From Flavobacterium hercynium (GTDB taxonomy: Bacteria > Bacteroidota > Bacteroidia > Flavobacteriales > Flavobacteriaceae), in contig NZ_MUGW01000024.1 in NCBI RefSeq assembly GCF_002217285.1, positions 1 to 64,000 of the forward strand: a stretch of DNA of 64,000 bases, written 5' to 3'. The notes beneath the pieces were generated by a model that worked only from the letters and a program-made list of their open reading frames with translations, did not search any database and was not told the origin of the DNA. How positions within the stretch are numbered: the stretch's first letter is position 1; each line of letters begins with the position of its first letter. Position numbers and translations under genes: made by a program. Shown piece by piece: positions 53,068 to 60,586 of this stretch.

Positions 53068-53087
53068 TCAGATTTAAAACATTATAA

Positions 53088-53128
53088 AAAGCCCACTGTT
53101 ATAGTAAAATTATAATAGTGGGCTTTCT
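53088..53128 (+). terminator. Terminator of the GH28 gene
   Basis: The stem AAAGCCCACT / AGTGGGCTTT, with a second inner TTATA/TATAA stem, ends 61 bases after the stop codon. Confidence 0.8.
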
Positions 53129-53225
53129 TCATTTGAATAAACAGCTTAGCAATAATTGGATTAAAAGTTCTCTTTAAACGAATGACAAACGCATTAAAAG
53201 CAATTAACTTTAAAAAAAATAATGC

Positions 53226-53233
53226 TAATTTTG
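53226..53233 (+). promoter_or_regulatory. Promoter -7 box of the DUF2520-kdsC operon
   Basis: TAATTTTG matches TAnnTTTG and ends only 4 bases before the ATG at 53238, so the transcript would start at or next to the start codon. Confidence 0.5.
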
Positions 53234-53237
53234 CGAT

Positions 53238-53999
53238 ATGATTCGAATAACGATACTTGGTTCCGGAAATGTTTCACAACACTTGATACAAGCTTTTTCA
53301 AAAAGTGAGCTTGTTGAAATTGTGCAAGTGTTTTCCAGAAAACCGGAAACGCTGGCTCATTTGTTGGATTCAGATAAAATTGTGTCGGATTATTCAAAAT
53401 TAAAAGAGACTGACTTATACATCATTGCTGTTTCTGATAATGCTATTGCAGAAGTTTCAAAACAATTGCCTTTCGAAAATAAATTAGTGGTTCATACTTC
53501 AGGAGCCGCTCCAATCGATACCTTGGATTCTAAAAGCAGAAAAGGCGTTTTTTACCCGCTTCAGACTTTCTCAAAAGATAAAACAGTAGATTTTTCTGTT
53601 ATTCCGTTTTGTCTGGAAGCTGAGAATGAGGCAGATTTTAGCATTTTAGAAACAGTTGCTAAAAGTATTTCGAATACTGTATTTGCTATAAGTTCAGAAC
53701 AGCGTAAAGCCTTGCATGTTGCGGCTGTTTTTGTGAATAATTTTACGAATCATTTGTATCAAATCGGACAGGATATTTGTCAGGAACATCAGGTTCCATT
53801 TGAAATTTTGAAACCGCTTATTCAGGAAACTGCTGACAAAATTAATACACTACAACCCGCAGAAGCGCAAACCGGTCCTGCAAAACGTCATGATTCCAAT
53901 ACAATTGAGGCTCATCTCGCGTATTTAAACAATGAAAATCAAAGAAAAATATATAATATACTAACACAATCTATACAAAATAATGGCAAAAAGTTATAA
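53238..53999 (+). CDS. Rossmann-fold DUF2520 protein
   Basis: The N-terminus RITILGSGNVSQHLIQAFSKSE is an NAD(P)-binding Rossmann loop, followed by DLYIIAVSDNAIAEVSKQL and HTSGAAPIDTL. The C-terminal half (about 120-250) is the helical DUF2520 domain with AAVFVNNFTNHLYQIGQDI and QTGPAKRHD. It resembles ketopantoate/pyrroline-carboxylate reductase-like dehydrogenases, but the substrate is unknown. It overlaps the next gene by 17 bases, implying translational coupling. Confidence 0.9.
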   Translation: MIRITILGSGNVSQHLIQAFSKSELVEIVQVFSRKPETLAHLLDSDKIVSDYSKLKETDLYIIAVSDNAIAEVSKQLPFENKLVVHTSGAAPIDTLDSKSRKGVFYPLQTFSKDKTVDFSVIPFCLEAENEADFSILETVAKSISNTVFAISSEQRKALHVAAVFVNNFTNHLYQIGQDICQEHQVPFEILKPLIQETADKINTLQPAEAQTGPAKRHDSNTIEAHLAYLNNENQRKIYNILTQSIQNNGKKL

Positions 54000-54510
54000 A
54001 GAAATGATGAATGACATCACAACATTTATTTTTGATGTTGATGGCGTACTTACAGACAGTTCCGTTTTTGTAACCAGTGAAGGCGAAATACTTCGTACAA
54101 TGAATATTCGTGACGGTTACGCTATGAAAGCAGCTGTTGAAAGTGGTTATAATGTTTGTATCATTTCTGGCGGAAGCAATGAAGGTGTTCGCGTGAGACT
54201 GCGTAATTTGGGAATTAAAGATATTCATTTGGGAACTCCTGATAAAGTAAAAACTTTTGAAGAATATACTGCACTCCATAATATTAAACCGGAACAAGTG
54301 TTATATATGGGTGATGACATTCCTGATTATCATGTAATGAAATTAGTCGGTTTGCCAACATGCCCTCAGGATGCAAGTCCGGAAATTAAAAATATTTGCC
54401 GTTATATATCGCATGTAAAAGGTGGTAAAGGTGCTGCCCGTGACGTAATCGAACAGGTTATGAAAGTACAGGGAAAATGGATGGAACATTTTAACGGAAA
54501 ACACGATTAA
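53983..54510 (+). CDS. KdsC-like HAD phosphatase
   Basis: This 175-aa single-domain HAD hydrolase has the catalytic DVDGVLTDSSVF, IISGGSNEGV and MGDDIPDYHVM motifs typical of KdsC, which dephosphorylates KDO-8-phosphate in lipopolysaccharide core synthesis. Other KdsC-like phosphatases act on related sugar acids, so the substrate is likely but not certain. It overlaps the DUF2520 gene by 17 bases. Confidence 0.9.
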   Translation: MAKSYKEMMNDITTFIFDVDGVLTDSSVFVTSEGEILRTMNIRDGYAMKAAVESGYNVCIISGGSNEGVRVRLRNLGIKDIHLGTPDKVKTFEEYTALHNIKPEQVLYMGDDIPDYHVMKLVGLPTCPQDASPEIKNICRYISHVKGGKGAARDVIEQVMKVQGKWMEHFNGKHD

Positions 54511-54569
54511 ATAATTCCGTTTTTAAATTATTTACAGCTTTGTAATCAAAAATTAGAACCTTAAGAAAA

Positions 54570-55496
54570 ATGAAATTTCTCAAATTAATACGTTATCAAA
54601 ACCTATTGATGCTTGCTTTTATGCAGCTTTTATTTCGTTATGCTTTTTTAAAGCAGCAAAATATACCTTTAGCACTAGCCGATTGGCAATATGGTTTACT
54701 GGTTTTAAGCACTGTTTTAGTAGCGGCAGCGGGATATGTCATTAACAATATTTATGATGTTGCTACAGACAGCATCAACAAACCAGGTGATGTTGTTGTG
54801 GGTAAAGGAATTACAGAAACAGCTGCTTATAACATTTACATCGGTCTAAACATTACTGGAGTAGCGATTGGATTTTATTTATCTAATGTTATCATGAGAC
54901 CTGGTTTTGCAACGATTTTTATTTTAATTGCTTCGCTACTTTATTTTTATTCAACAAGCTTGAAGCAAATTATGGTTTTAGGTAATTTTATTGTAGCGCT
55001 ATGTTTAGCGCTAAGTGTTATTATCATTGGTGTTTTTGATATTTTTCCGGCAACAGATGCTCAAAATCAGGGACAAATGGGCGCTCTTTTTTCCATATTA
55101 CTTGATTATGCTCTATTTGCCTTTATGATCAATTTTATTCGTGAAATAATTAAAGATATCGAAGATGTAAATGGTGATTACAATCAGGGAATGAATACAC
55201 TTCCTATTGCTATTGGTATTAGCAGAGCTGCAAAAATTGCACTTGGTCTTACGCTAATTCCTTTTATTCTAACGTTACTTTATACCAATAAATATTTTTT
55301 AGCAAACAATCTTTACATCGTTACGCTGTATGTCTTTGTCGCTATTTTAGCACCTCTTTTATACTTCATTATGAAGATATTTGGTGCAAAATCTCAAAAA
55401 GACTTTCATCATTTAAGTAATGTATTAAAATTGATTCTGTTTTTTGGAATACTTTCAATTTTAGTTATAACCCTAAATATTAAGTACAATGCTTAA
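54570..55496 (+). CDS. UbiA-family prenyltransferase (GGGP geranylgeranyltransferase-like)
   Basis: About eight membrane helices and the UbiA Asp-rich loop NNIYDVATDSINKP place it in the prenyltransferase family. The second motif is DIEDVNGDYNQG. The overall pattern is like the bacterial proteins annotated as geranylgeranylglycerol-phosphate geranylgeranyltransferase, related to archaeal ether-lipid enzymes; the true acceptor in Bacteroidetes is unclear. It overlaps maf by 8 bases and follows the KdsC-like gene after 59 bases. Confidence 0.85.
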   Translation: MKFLKLIRYQNLLMLAFMQLLFRYAFLKQQNIPLALADWQYGLLVLSTVLVAAAGYVINNIYDVATDSINKPGDVVVGKGITETAAYNIYIGLNITGVAIGFYLSNVIMRPGFATIFILIASLLYFYSTSLKQIMVLGNFIVALCLALSVIIIGVFDIFPATDAQNQGQMGALFSILLDYALFAFMINFIREIIKDIEDVNGDYNQGMNTLPIAIGISRAAKIALGLTLIPFILTLLYTNKYFLANNLYIVTLYVFVAILAPLLYFIMKIFGAKSQKDFHHLSNVLKLILFFGILSILVITLNIKYNA

Positions 55497-56073
55497 AGAA
55501 AAATTAAAAAAATACACACTTATCCTCGCATCAGGTTCACCACGCAGACAACAATTTTTCAAAGACTTAGATTTAGATTTTGAAATTCGTCTTAAAGATA
55601 TTGAGGAAATTTATCCACCGGAATTACAAGCAGTTGAAATAACAGACTATTTAGCTGAATTGAAAGCGGGTGCTTTTGAAAGGGAATTAAAACCCAACGA
55701 AATTTTGGTTACCAGCGATACCATTGTATGGCATAACAATAAAGCATTAGGTAAGCCAAAGAATGCTGAGGATGCCTTTGAAATGATTAAATCAATGTCG
55801 AATGCAACACATGAAGTTATTACGTCGGTTTGTTTTAAAACTGATAGTACTTCTACTCTATTACACGATATTACTAAAGTTACCTTCAATGAATTATCTG
55901 ATGAAGCAATTTTATACTATATAGAAAATTATAAACCGTACGATAAAGCTGGTGCTTACGGAATTCAGGAATGGTTTGGTTTCATGGCAGTTGCAAAAGT
56001 TGAGGGATCTTATACAAATGTTATGGGGCTTCCGACAGCCAAAGTTTACGAATATTTGAGTACCTTAGTGTAA
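55489..56073 (+). CDS. maf: Maf-type nucleoside-triphosphate pyrophosphatase
   Basis: The start LASGSPRRQQFFKDL is the Maf signature, followed by ITDYLAELKAGAF, TSDTIVWHN and YKPYDKAGAYGIQEW. The 194-aa size fits the dTTP/UTP pyrophosphatase branch (YhdE-like) that removes modified or excess nucleotides. It overlaps the UbiA gene by 8 bases and is followed after 10 bases by an MscS-like gene. Confidence 0.95.
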   Translation: MLKEKLKKYTLILASGSPRRQQFFKDLDLDFEIRLKDIEEIYPPELQAVEITDYLAELKAGAFERELKPNEILVTSDTIVWHNNKALGKPKNAEDAFEMIKSMSNATHEVITSVCFKTDSTSTLLHDITKVTFNELSDEAILYYIENYKPYDKAGAYGIQEWFGFMAVAKVEGSYTNVMGLPTAKVYEYLSTLV

Positions 56074-56083
56074 AAATTAATTT

Positions 56084-56614
56084 ATGTTTACCTTTAAAGA
56101 ATACAGTCAGGAGATATTTGCTACCGTAATTCTTCTTATTTCCCTAATAGCCTTACGAATTATTGTTGCTAATTTAATAAGAAGCTACGCCAAAACAAGT
56201 CAGTTAATAGAACACAGAACCAATTTAGTTATTAAGTATACGCATATACTAATGAATATCCTGGTTACAGTATGCTTAATTGTAATCTGGGGAGTTGAAA
56301 CTAAGGATATCTTTATAACTGTTTCTTCTATTGCAACCGTAATTGGTGTTGCCATGTTTGCACAATGGTCTATTCTTAGCAATATTACTTCAGGAATGAT
56401 TTTGTTCTTTTCTTTTCCATTTAAAATTGGAGACACTATAAAAATTCACGATAAAGATTTTCCACTTGAAGCTGAAATAGAAGACATTAGCACGTTTCAT
56501 GTGAATTTAAGAACAAAAGAAGGTGAAAAAATAATTTTTCCAAATAATCTCTTGTTACAAAAAGGAATTTCGATTATGCCGGCAAAATACGAAGACAGAG
56601 AATTTTATGACTGA
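56084..56614 (+). CDS. Small MscS-like mechanosensitive channel
   Basis: Three hydrophobic segments (about 8-30, 50-70 and 77-105) are followed by the MscS beta-domain (FFSFPFKIGDTIKIHDKDFPLEAEIEDIS, then FPNNLLLQKGISI). At 176 aa it lacks most of the C-terminal cytoplasmic cage of E. coli MscS (286 aa). It probably releases solutes upon osmotic downshift. It is the last gene of the tight maf group; the next gene is 115 bases away. Confidence 0.87.
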   Translation: MFTFKEYSQEIFATVILLISLIALRIIVANLIRSYAKTSQLIEHRTNLVIKYTHILMNILVTVCLIVIWGVETKDIFITVSSIATVIGVAMFAQWSILSNITSGMILFFSFPFKIGDTIKIHDKDFPLEAEIEDISTFHVNLRTKEGEKIIFPNNLLLQKGISIMPAKYEDREFYD

Positions 56615-56728
56615 AATTTGTAATGGGAATTTTATAAACTAATAGAGAAAACTTACAACATTATTTATTGAATAAAGGAGGAATTTTGTTTAGTCCTTTT
56701 CAGATTTCCTAATCAAATTTCAATAAAT

Positions 56729-57829
56729 ATGAATGATACTTTACAATTTCCGTTTTACGCCAAACTTTCTTCAATACTGCTTATTTTAATTTCTTTTTCA
56801 TTTATATTTTTTATTGGAAAAGATATTATGACTCCAGTATTAATGGCGTTTTTATTTGCGGTTTTACTCTTGCCTGTTTTTACATTTCTAAATGGCCGAT
56901 TAAAATTCCCAAGGCACATTGCTGCGGCAATTTGTGTGCTGTTATTTGCCTTATTCATTGCAGGCATTTTGGCTTTTATCTCTTATCAGGTTACGGATAT
57001 GGCGAATGATTTTGGCACTATAAAAAAGAATGCAAATGCCTTTCTAATAGAAATTCATCAGTTTGTCAAAGAAAAGTTTCAAGTAAGTATTGGGGAGCAA
57101 AAAAAGTATATTGATAATGTAACAAAAGATTCCGTTAAAAATGGAAGTAGTACATTAGGATCAGCGCTGGTGTCAATAAGTGATTTACTATTTAATTGCA
57201 CTATTATTCCAATCTATACCTTCTTGTTTTTAATCTATAAAGATCATTTTATTCTATTTCTGGCAAAACTAATCAGTAAAGAAAATCATCAGACCTTAAA
57301 AGATATTCTATGCCAGATTAAGGTTTCTATAAACAATTATATTGTCGGATTAATTTTTGAAATGATTGTAGTATCTGTATTGACAGGTATAGGTTTGTGG
57401 ATCGTCGGAATTAAATATTTTATTTTGCTGGGTTTGATTACTGGTATTTTAAACCTTATACCGTACATTGGTATCTTAATTGCCGGAATTATTACCGCTT
57501 TGGCTTCCTTAACCGGAACATCAGAAACCTCAATATTACTAAGTATCTTATTGGTAAATGTAGTTGTTCAGCTAATTGATAACAATTTACTTGTACCTTT
57601 AATTATTAACTCTAAAGTAGAAATTAATGCTTTTGTATCAATCATCGGAATTATCGTTGGAGGTGCGGCAGCAGGTATTTCAGGTATGTTTTTAGCAATC
57701 CCTCTTTTAGCTATTCTGAAAATTATTTTTGACAGAATTGAATCACTGGAACCCTGGGGCTATTTAATGGGCAATCACATGCCTAAAAAATTTACCTGGC
57801 GGCTTAAAAAACTAAAAGTTGAAAACTAA
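56729..57829 (+). CDS. AI-2E family transporter
   Basis: The 366-aa protein has the hydrophobic layout of the AI-2E exporter/permease family: two N-terminal helix pairs, a charged central part (about 100-150), then ILNLIPYIGILIAGIITAL, QLIDNNLLVPLIINSKVEINAFVSIIGIIVGG, the family signature. Members move small molecules or ions (for example Na+/H+ exchange), so the AI-2 name should not be taken literally. It is transcribed with the barrel protein gene 42 bases downstream. Confidence 0.92.
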   Translation: MNDTLQFPFYAKLSSILLILISFSFIFFIGKDIMTPVLMAFLFAVLLLPVFTFLNGRLKFPRHIAAAICVLLFALFIAGILAFISYQVTDMANDFGTIKKNANAFLIEIHQFVKEKFQVSIGEQKKYIDNVTKDSVKNGSSTLGSALVSISDLLFNCTIIPIYTFLFLIYKDHFILFLAKLISKENHQTLKDILCQIKVSINNYIVGLIFEMIVVSVLTGIGLWIVGIKYFILLGLITGILNLIPYIGILIAGIITALASLTGTSETSILLSILLVNVVVQLIDNNLLVPLIINSKVEINAFVSIIGIIVGGAAAGISGMFLAIPLLAILKIIFDRIESLEPWGYLMGNHMPKKFTWRLKKLKVEN

Positions 57830-57871
57830 TTAATGATAAATCATCTGTAAAAAAAATATAAATATCTCTGA

Positions 57872-59704
57872 ATGATTCGAAAACTAAAGATAGTATTTTG
57901 TTTAGCCCTTTGTTTTTGTCTGCAAGGCCTTTATGCCCAAGTAGATAAAAACAAAAAAGGTACTACGAAAGATAGTGCTGAAGTCTACAAGAAAATTCAG
58001 AATTATTCTAAAAAAAATAAATTTACCAAAACACTGCACAAACTTTTTTTCAGGGCCAATAAGCCCAAAAAAAGGGAAACACAAATTATAGAAACGGATA
58101 CTTCGAATCATACATTTGATGGTAAAATTATTAGAAAAATAAACATTATAACTTTAGATCCTTTTGGACATTCTGTTACAGATTCTACAGCAGGCCCAAG
58201 AAACTGGGGAGAAAGAACAGGAAATAAACTGCATCTAAAGACTAAAAAAATAGCCATTTACAATCTGTTGCTGTTTAAGCGAAATATTCCTTATGATGCG
58301 TATAAAGTACAGGAATCGGAACGTCTTATTCGTTCTCAGCGTTATGTTACAGCGGTAAGAATTACTAATGAAGTCGTAGGAGCTGCATCTGATTCGATTG
58401 ACGTAACCATTCGTGTTTTAGATTCCTGGAGTACGGTTCCAAGGTTTTCGATATCGAGTAACAGAATGGGTATTGGTTTTAAAGAAAAAGATTTTTTTGG
58501 TTCAGGACAGCAACTCGAATACCGATTCACAAATCGTTTTGAGGATGGCAGAAACGGAAATGATGTTATCTATACGGTACCCAATATTATGAATACTTAT
58601 ATTGGTACGATTTTACAATACAATAAAGATTTAGATAACAATTATAGTAAAAGCGTTAAAGTAGAGCGTGGCTTCTACTCTCCCCTAACCAAATGGGGTG
58701 GCGGTGTGCATGTAGGGCAAAATTTCAGGCGTGATACATTACAGGCACCAGACAAAACGTTTGCTTTTCAGCCTTTTAAATATGATTTTCAGGATTTTTG
58801 GGTTGGTAAAGCTTCTAAAGTATTTGAAGACGAGAATAATGGTGTAACCAATTTAATTGTGGCTGCCCGATTTTTAAATATTGATTTTAAAGAATTTCCA
58901 ACAATCGTTTACGATCCTACAAACTTTTATTCATCAGAAAAATTGCTTTTGATGGGAGTTGGGATCAATACCAGAAAATTCGTTAAAGACAATTACATCT
59001 TCAGAAACGGAATGACGGAAGACGTTCCGATTGGTCGTATATATGGAATAACAGGTGGTTATCAATACAAGAATACTTCGTGGCGACCGTATTTAGGAGC
59101 TCAGTTTTCCTTTGGAAATTACTATGACTGGGGATTTCTAAGTACCAATTTTGAAGCAGGAACGTTTCTGCAAAAATCAAAAACATACCAAACTGCCTTT
59201 TTGTTTGAATCAAACTATTTTACAAAATTATATAGTATTGGGAATTGGAAATTGAGGCAATTTGTTAATCCTAAACTTGTTTTAGGAATAAATCGTGAGA
59301 ACATTATTGGTGACGAATTAAATTTGAACGAGCAAAACGGTTTGCATGGCTTTAATAGTGCTTTGTACGGAACAAGTAAAATGGTTCTTTCTTTGCAAAC
59401 GCAAACATACTCGCCTCATGCACTTTGGGGATTTCGTTTGAATCCGTTTTTTAATTACTCCATTGCATTATTAGGAACGCCTGATAATGGTATGCTTCGA
59501 AATAAATCGTATTCCAGAGTAACACTTGGATTGCTAATTAGTAATGATTATTTGGTTTTCAGTTCTTTTCAGTTATCATTATCTTACTATCCATCGATAC
59601 CACTGCAGGGAGATAATGTTTTTAAAACAAATACATTTGAAACAAGTGATTTTGGATTGCAAAGTTTCGAACTGGCAAAACCTAGAATTGTAGATTATAG
59701 ATAA
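57872..59704 (+). CDS. POTRA/BamA-like outer-membrane protein
   Basis: A signal peptide ends at LYAQ. Residues about 25-80 are basic and probably flexible. Residues about 85-190 look like a POTRA-type domain (IIRKINIITLDPFGHSV, then YKVQESERLIRSQRYVTAVRI), and about 190-610 have the alternating pattern of an outer-membrane barrel. This resembles the BamA/TamA superfamily but lacks multiple POTRA repeats and a C-terminal Phe. The function is unknown. It lies 42 bases after the AI-2E gene. Confidence 0.78.
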   Translation: MIRKLKIVFCLALCFCLQGLYAQVDKNKKGTTKDSAEVYKKIQNYSKKNKFTKTLHKLFFRANKPKKRETQIIETDTSNHTFDGKIIRKINIITLDPFGHSVTDSTAGPRNWGERTGNKLHLKTKKIAIYNLLLFKRNIPYDAYKVQESERLIRSQRYVTAVRITNEVVGAASDSIDVTIRVLDSWSTVPRFSISSNRMGIGFKEKDFFGSGQQLEYRFTNRFEDGRNGNDVIYTVPNIMNTYIGTILQYNKDLDNNYSKSVKVERGFYSPLTKWGGGVHVGQNFRRDTLQAPDKTFAFQPFKYDFQDFWVGKASKVFEDENNGVTNLIVAARFLNIDFKEFPTIVYDPTNFYSSEKLLLMGVGINTRKFVKDNYIFRNGMTEDVPIGRIYGITGGYQYKNTSWRPYLGAQFSFGNYYDWGFLSTNFEAGTFLQKSKTYQTAFLFESNYFTKLYSIGNWKLRQFVNPKLVLGINRENIIGDELNLNEQNGLHGFNSALYGTSKMVLSLQTQTYSPHALWGFRLNPFFNYSIALLGTPDNGMLRNKSYSRVTLGLLISNDYLVFSSFQLSLSYYPSIPLQGDNVFKTNTFETSDFGLQSFELAKPRIVDYR

Positions 59705-59858
59705 TACTTACATTCGTAAAAAAAGAACTTTTTTATTGAAAAAAATTAATTATGTACTGTTTCAATAAAACCTTATTTTTCAAATATTTACAACAATTTT
59801 AATGTTATTTACATACCTTGATCGCAATTAATTTGATCTGGAATACAAAACCTTTTTT

Positions 59859-59866
59859 TAATTTTG
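59859..59866 (+). promoter_or_regulatory. Promoter -7 box of the secreted His/Asp-rich protein
   Basis: TAATTTTG matches TAnnTTTG, with TTTG at 59832-59835. The predicted leader is about 50 nt. Confidence 0.45.
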
Positions 59867-59922
59867 GCACAGTATATGAATATTGCTAATCAGGAATAGA
59901 ATTAACACTAAAACTAAAAAAA

Positions 59923-60435
59923 ATGAAAACTATTAAGATAGCAATTGCGGGATTATTTCTTTTGGTTGCAAACGCTTCAAATGCGCAGGTATCAGTTAAT
60001 GTAAATATTGGAACGCCACCAGCTTGGGGCCCATCAGGTTATTCCGAAATGGAGTATTATTATTTGCCGGACATCGAATCTTATTATGATGTAAGAAGTT
60101 CACAATTTATTTATTTTGGAGGTGGAAAATGGGTTAGATCAACACGTTTACCAAGACAATATAGAAATTATGATTTATATGGTGGATACAAAGTAGTATT
60201 AACCGATTATCACGGTAGATCACCTTATTCTCATTTTGACAAACATAGAGTAGCTTATTGCAAAGGATATCACGGTGCGCCACAAAGACCTTATAAACCA
60301 AGACCGGTTTATGCTTACAAAGAACGTCACGATAATAGAAAAGGTCCTAAACATGATAAACACCATGATAAACATGATAAGCATGATAGACACGACAGAG
60401 ATGATCGTCGTCATGAGGGTCCAGGAAGAAGATAA
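59923..60435 (+). CDS. Secreted protein with His/Asp/Lys-rich C-terminus
   Basis: A signal peptide (MKTIKIAIAGLFLLVANASNAQ) exports it. The middle (about 25-115) is Tyr/Gly-rich with repeated YYD and YGG motifs (YYYLPDIESYYDVRS, FIYFGGGKWVRS). The tail (about 125-170) is strongly charged, with HDKHDKHDRHDRDD-type repeats that could bind metal. I recognise no function. It is transcribed alone and ends at a terminator. Confidence 0.8.
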   Translation: MKTIKIAIAGLFLLVANASNAQVSVNVNIGTPPAWGPSGYSEMEYYYLPDIESYYDVRSSQFIYFGGGKWVRSTRLPRQYRNYDLYGGYKVVLTDYHGRSPYSHFDKHRVAYCKGYHGAPQRPYKPRPVYAYKERHDNRKGPKHDKHHDKHDKHDRHDRDDRRHEGPGRR

Positions 60436-60457
60436 ATAGAATAAAATTATAGATTAG

Positions 60458-60486
60458 AGAGCATCAGTATTGATGCTCTTTTTTTA
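60458..60486 (+). terminator. Terminator of the His/Asp-rich protein gene
   Basis: The 9-bp stem AGAGCATCA / TGATGCTCT with a 4-base loop is followed by a T run. Confidence 0.85.
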
Positions 60487-60548
60487 TGAAATAGTCAAAA
60501 AAATGAACATTAACATTTCATTTAATTACGGTTCAGGAATATAATTAG

Positions 60549-60556
60549 TATTTTTG
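60549..60556 (+). promoter_or_regulatory. Promoter -7 box of the PIG-L gene
   Basis: TATTTTTG matches TAnnTTTG, 30 bases before the ATG at 60587. It overlaps the alternative TTG start at 60554, arguing against that start. Confidence 0.45.
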
Positions 60557-60586
60557 AAAATCTTACAAAAAAAATTTTACTACGCT

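Noticed and set aside
60554..60586. TTG start of the PIG-L protein
   Set aside because: The 11 extra codons precede a clean signal peptide and overlap a -7 box.
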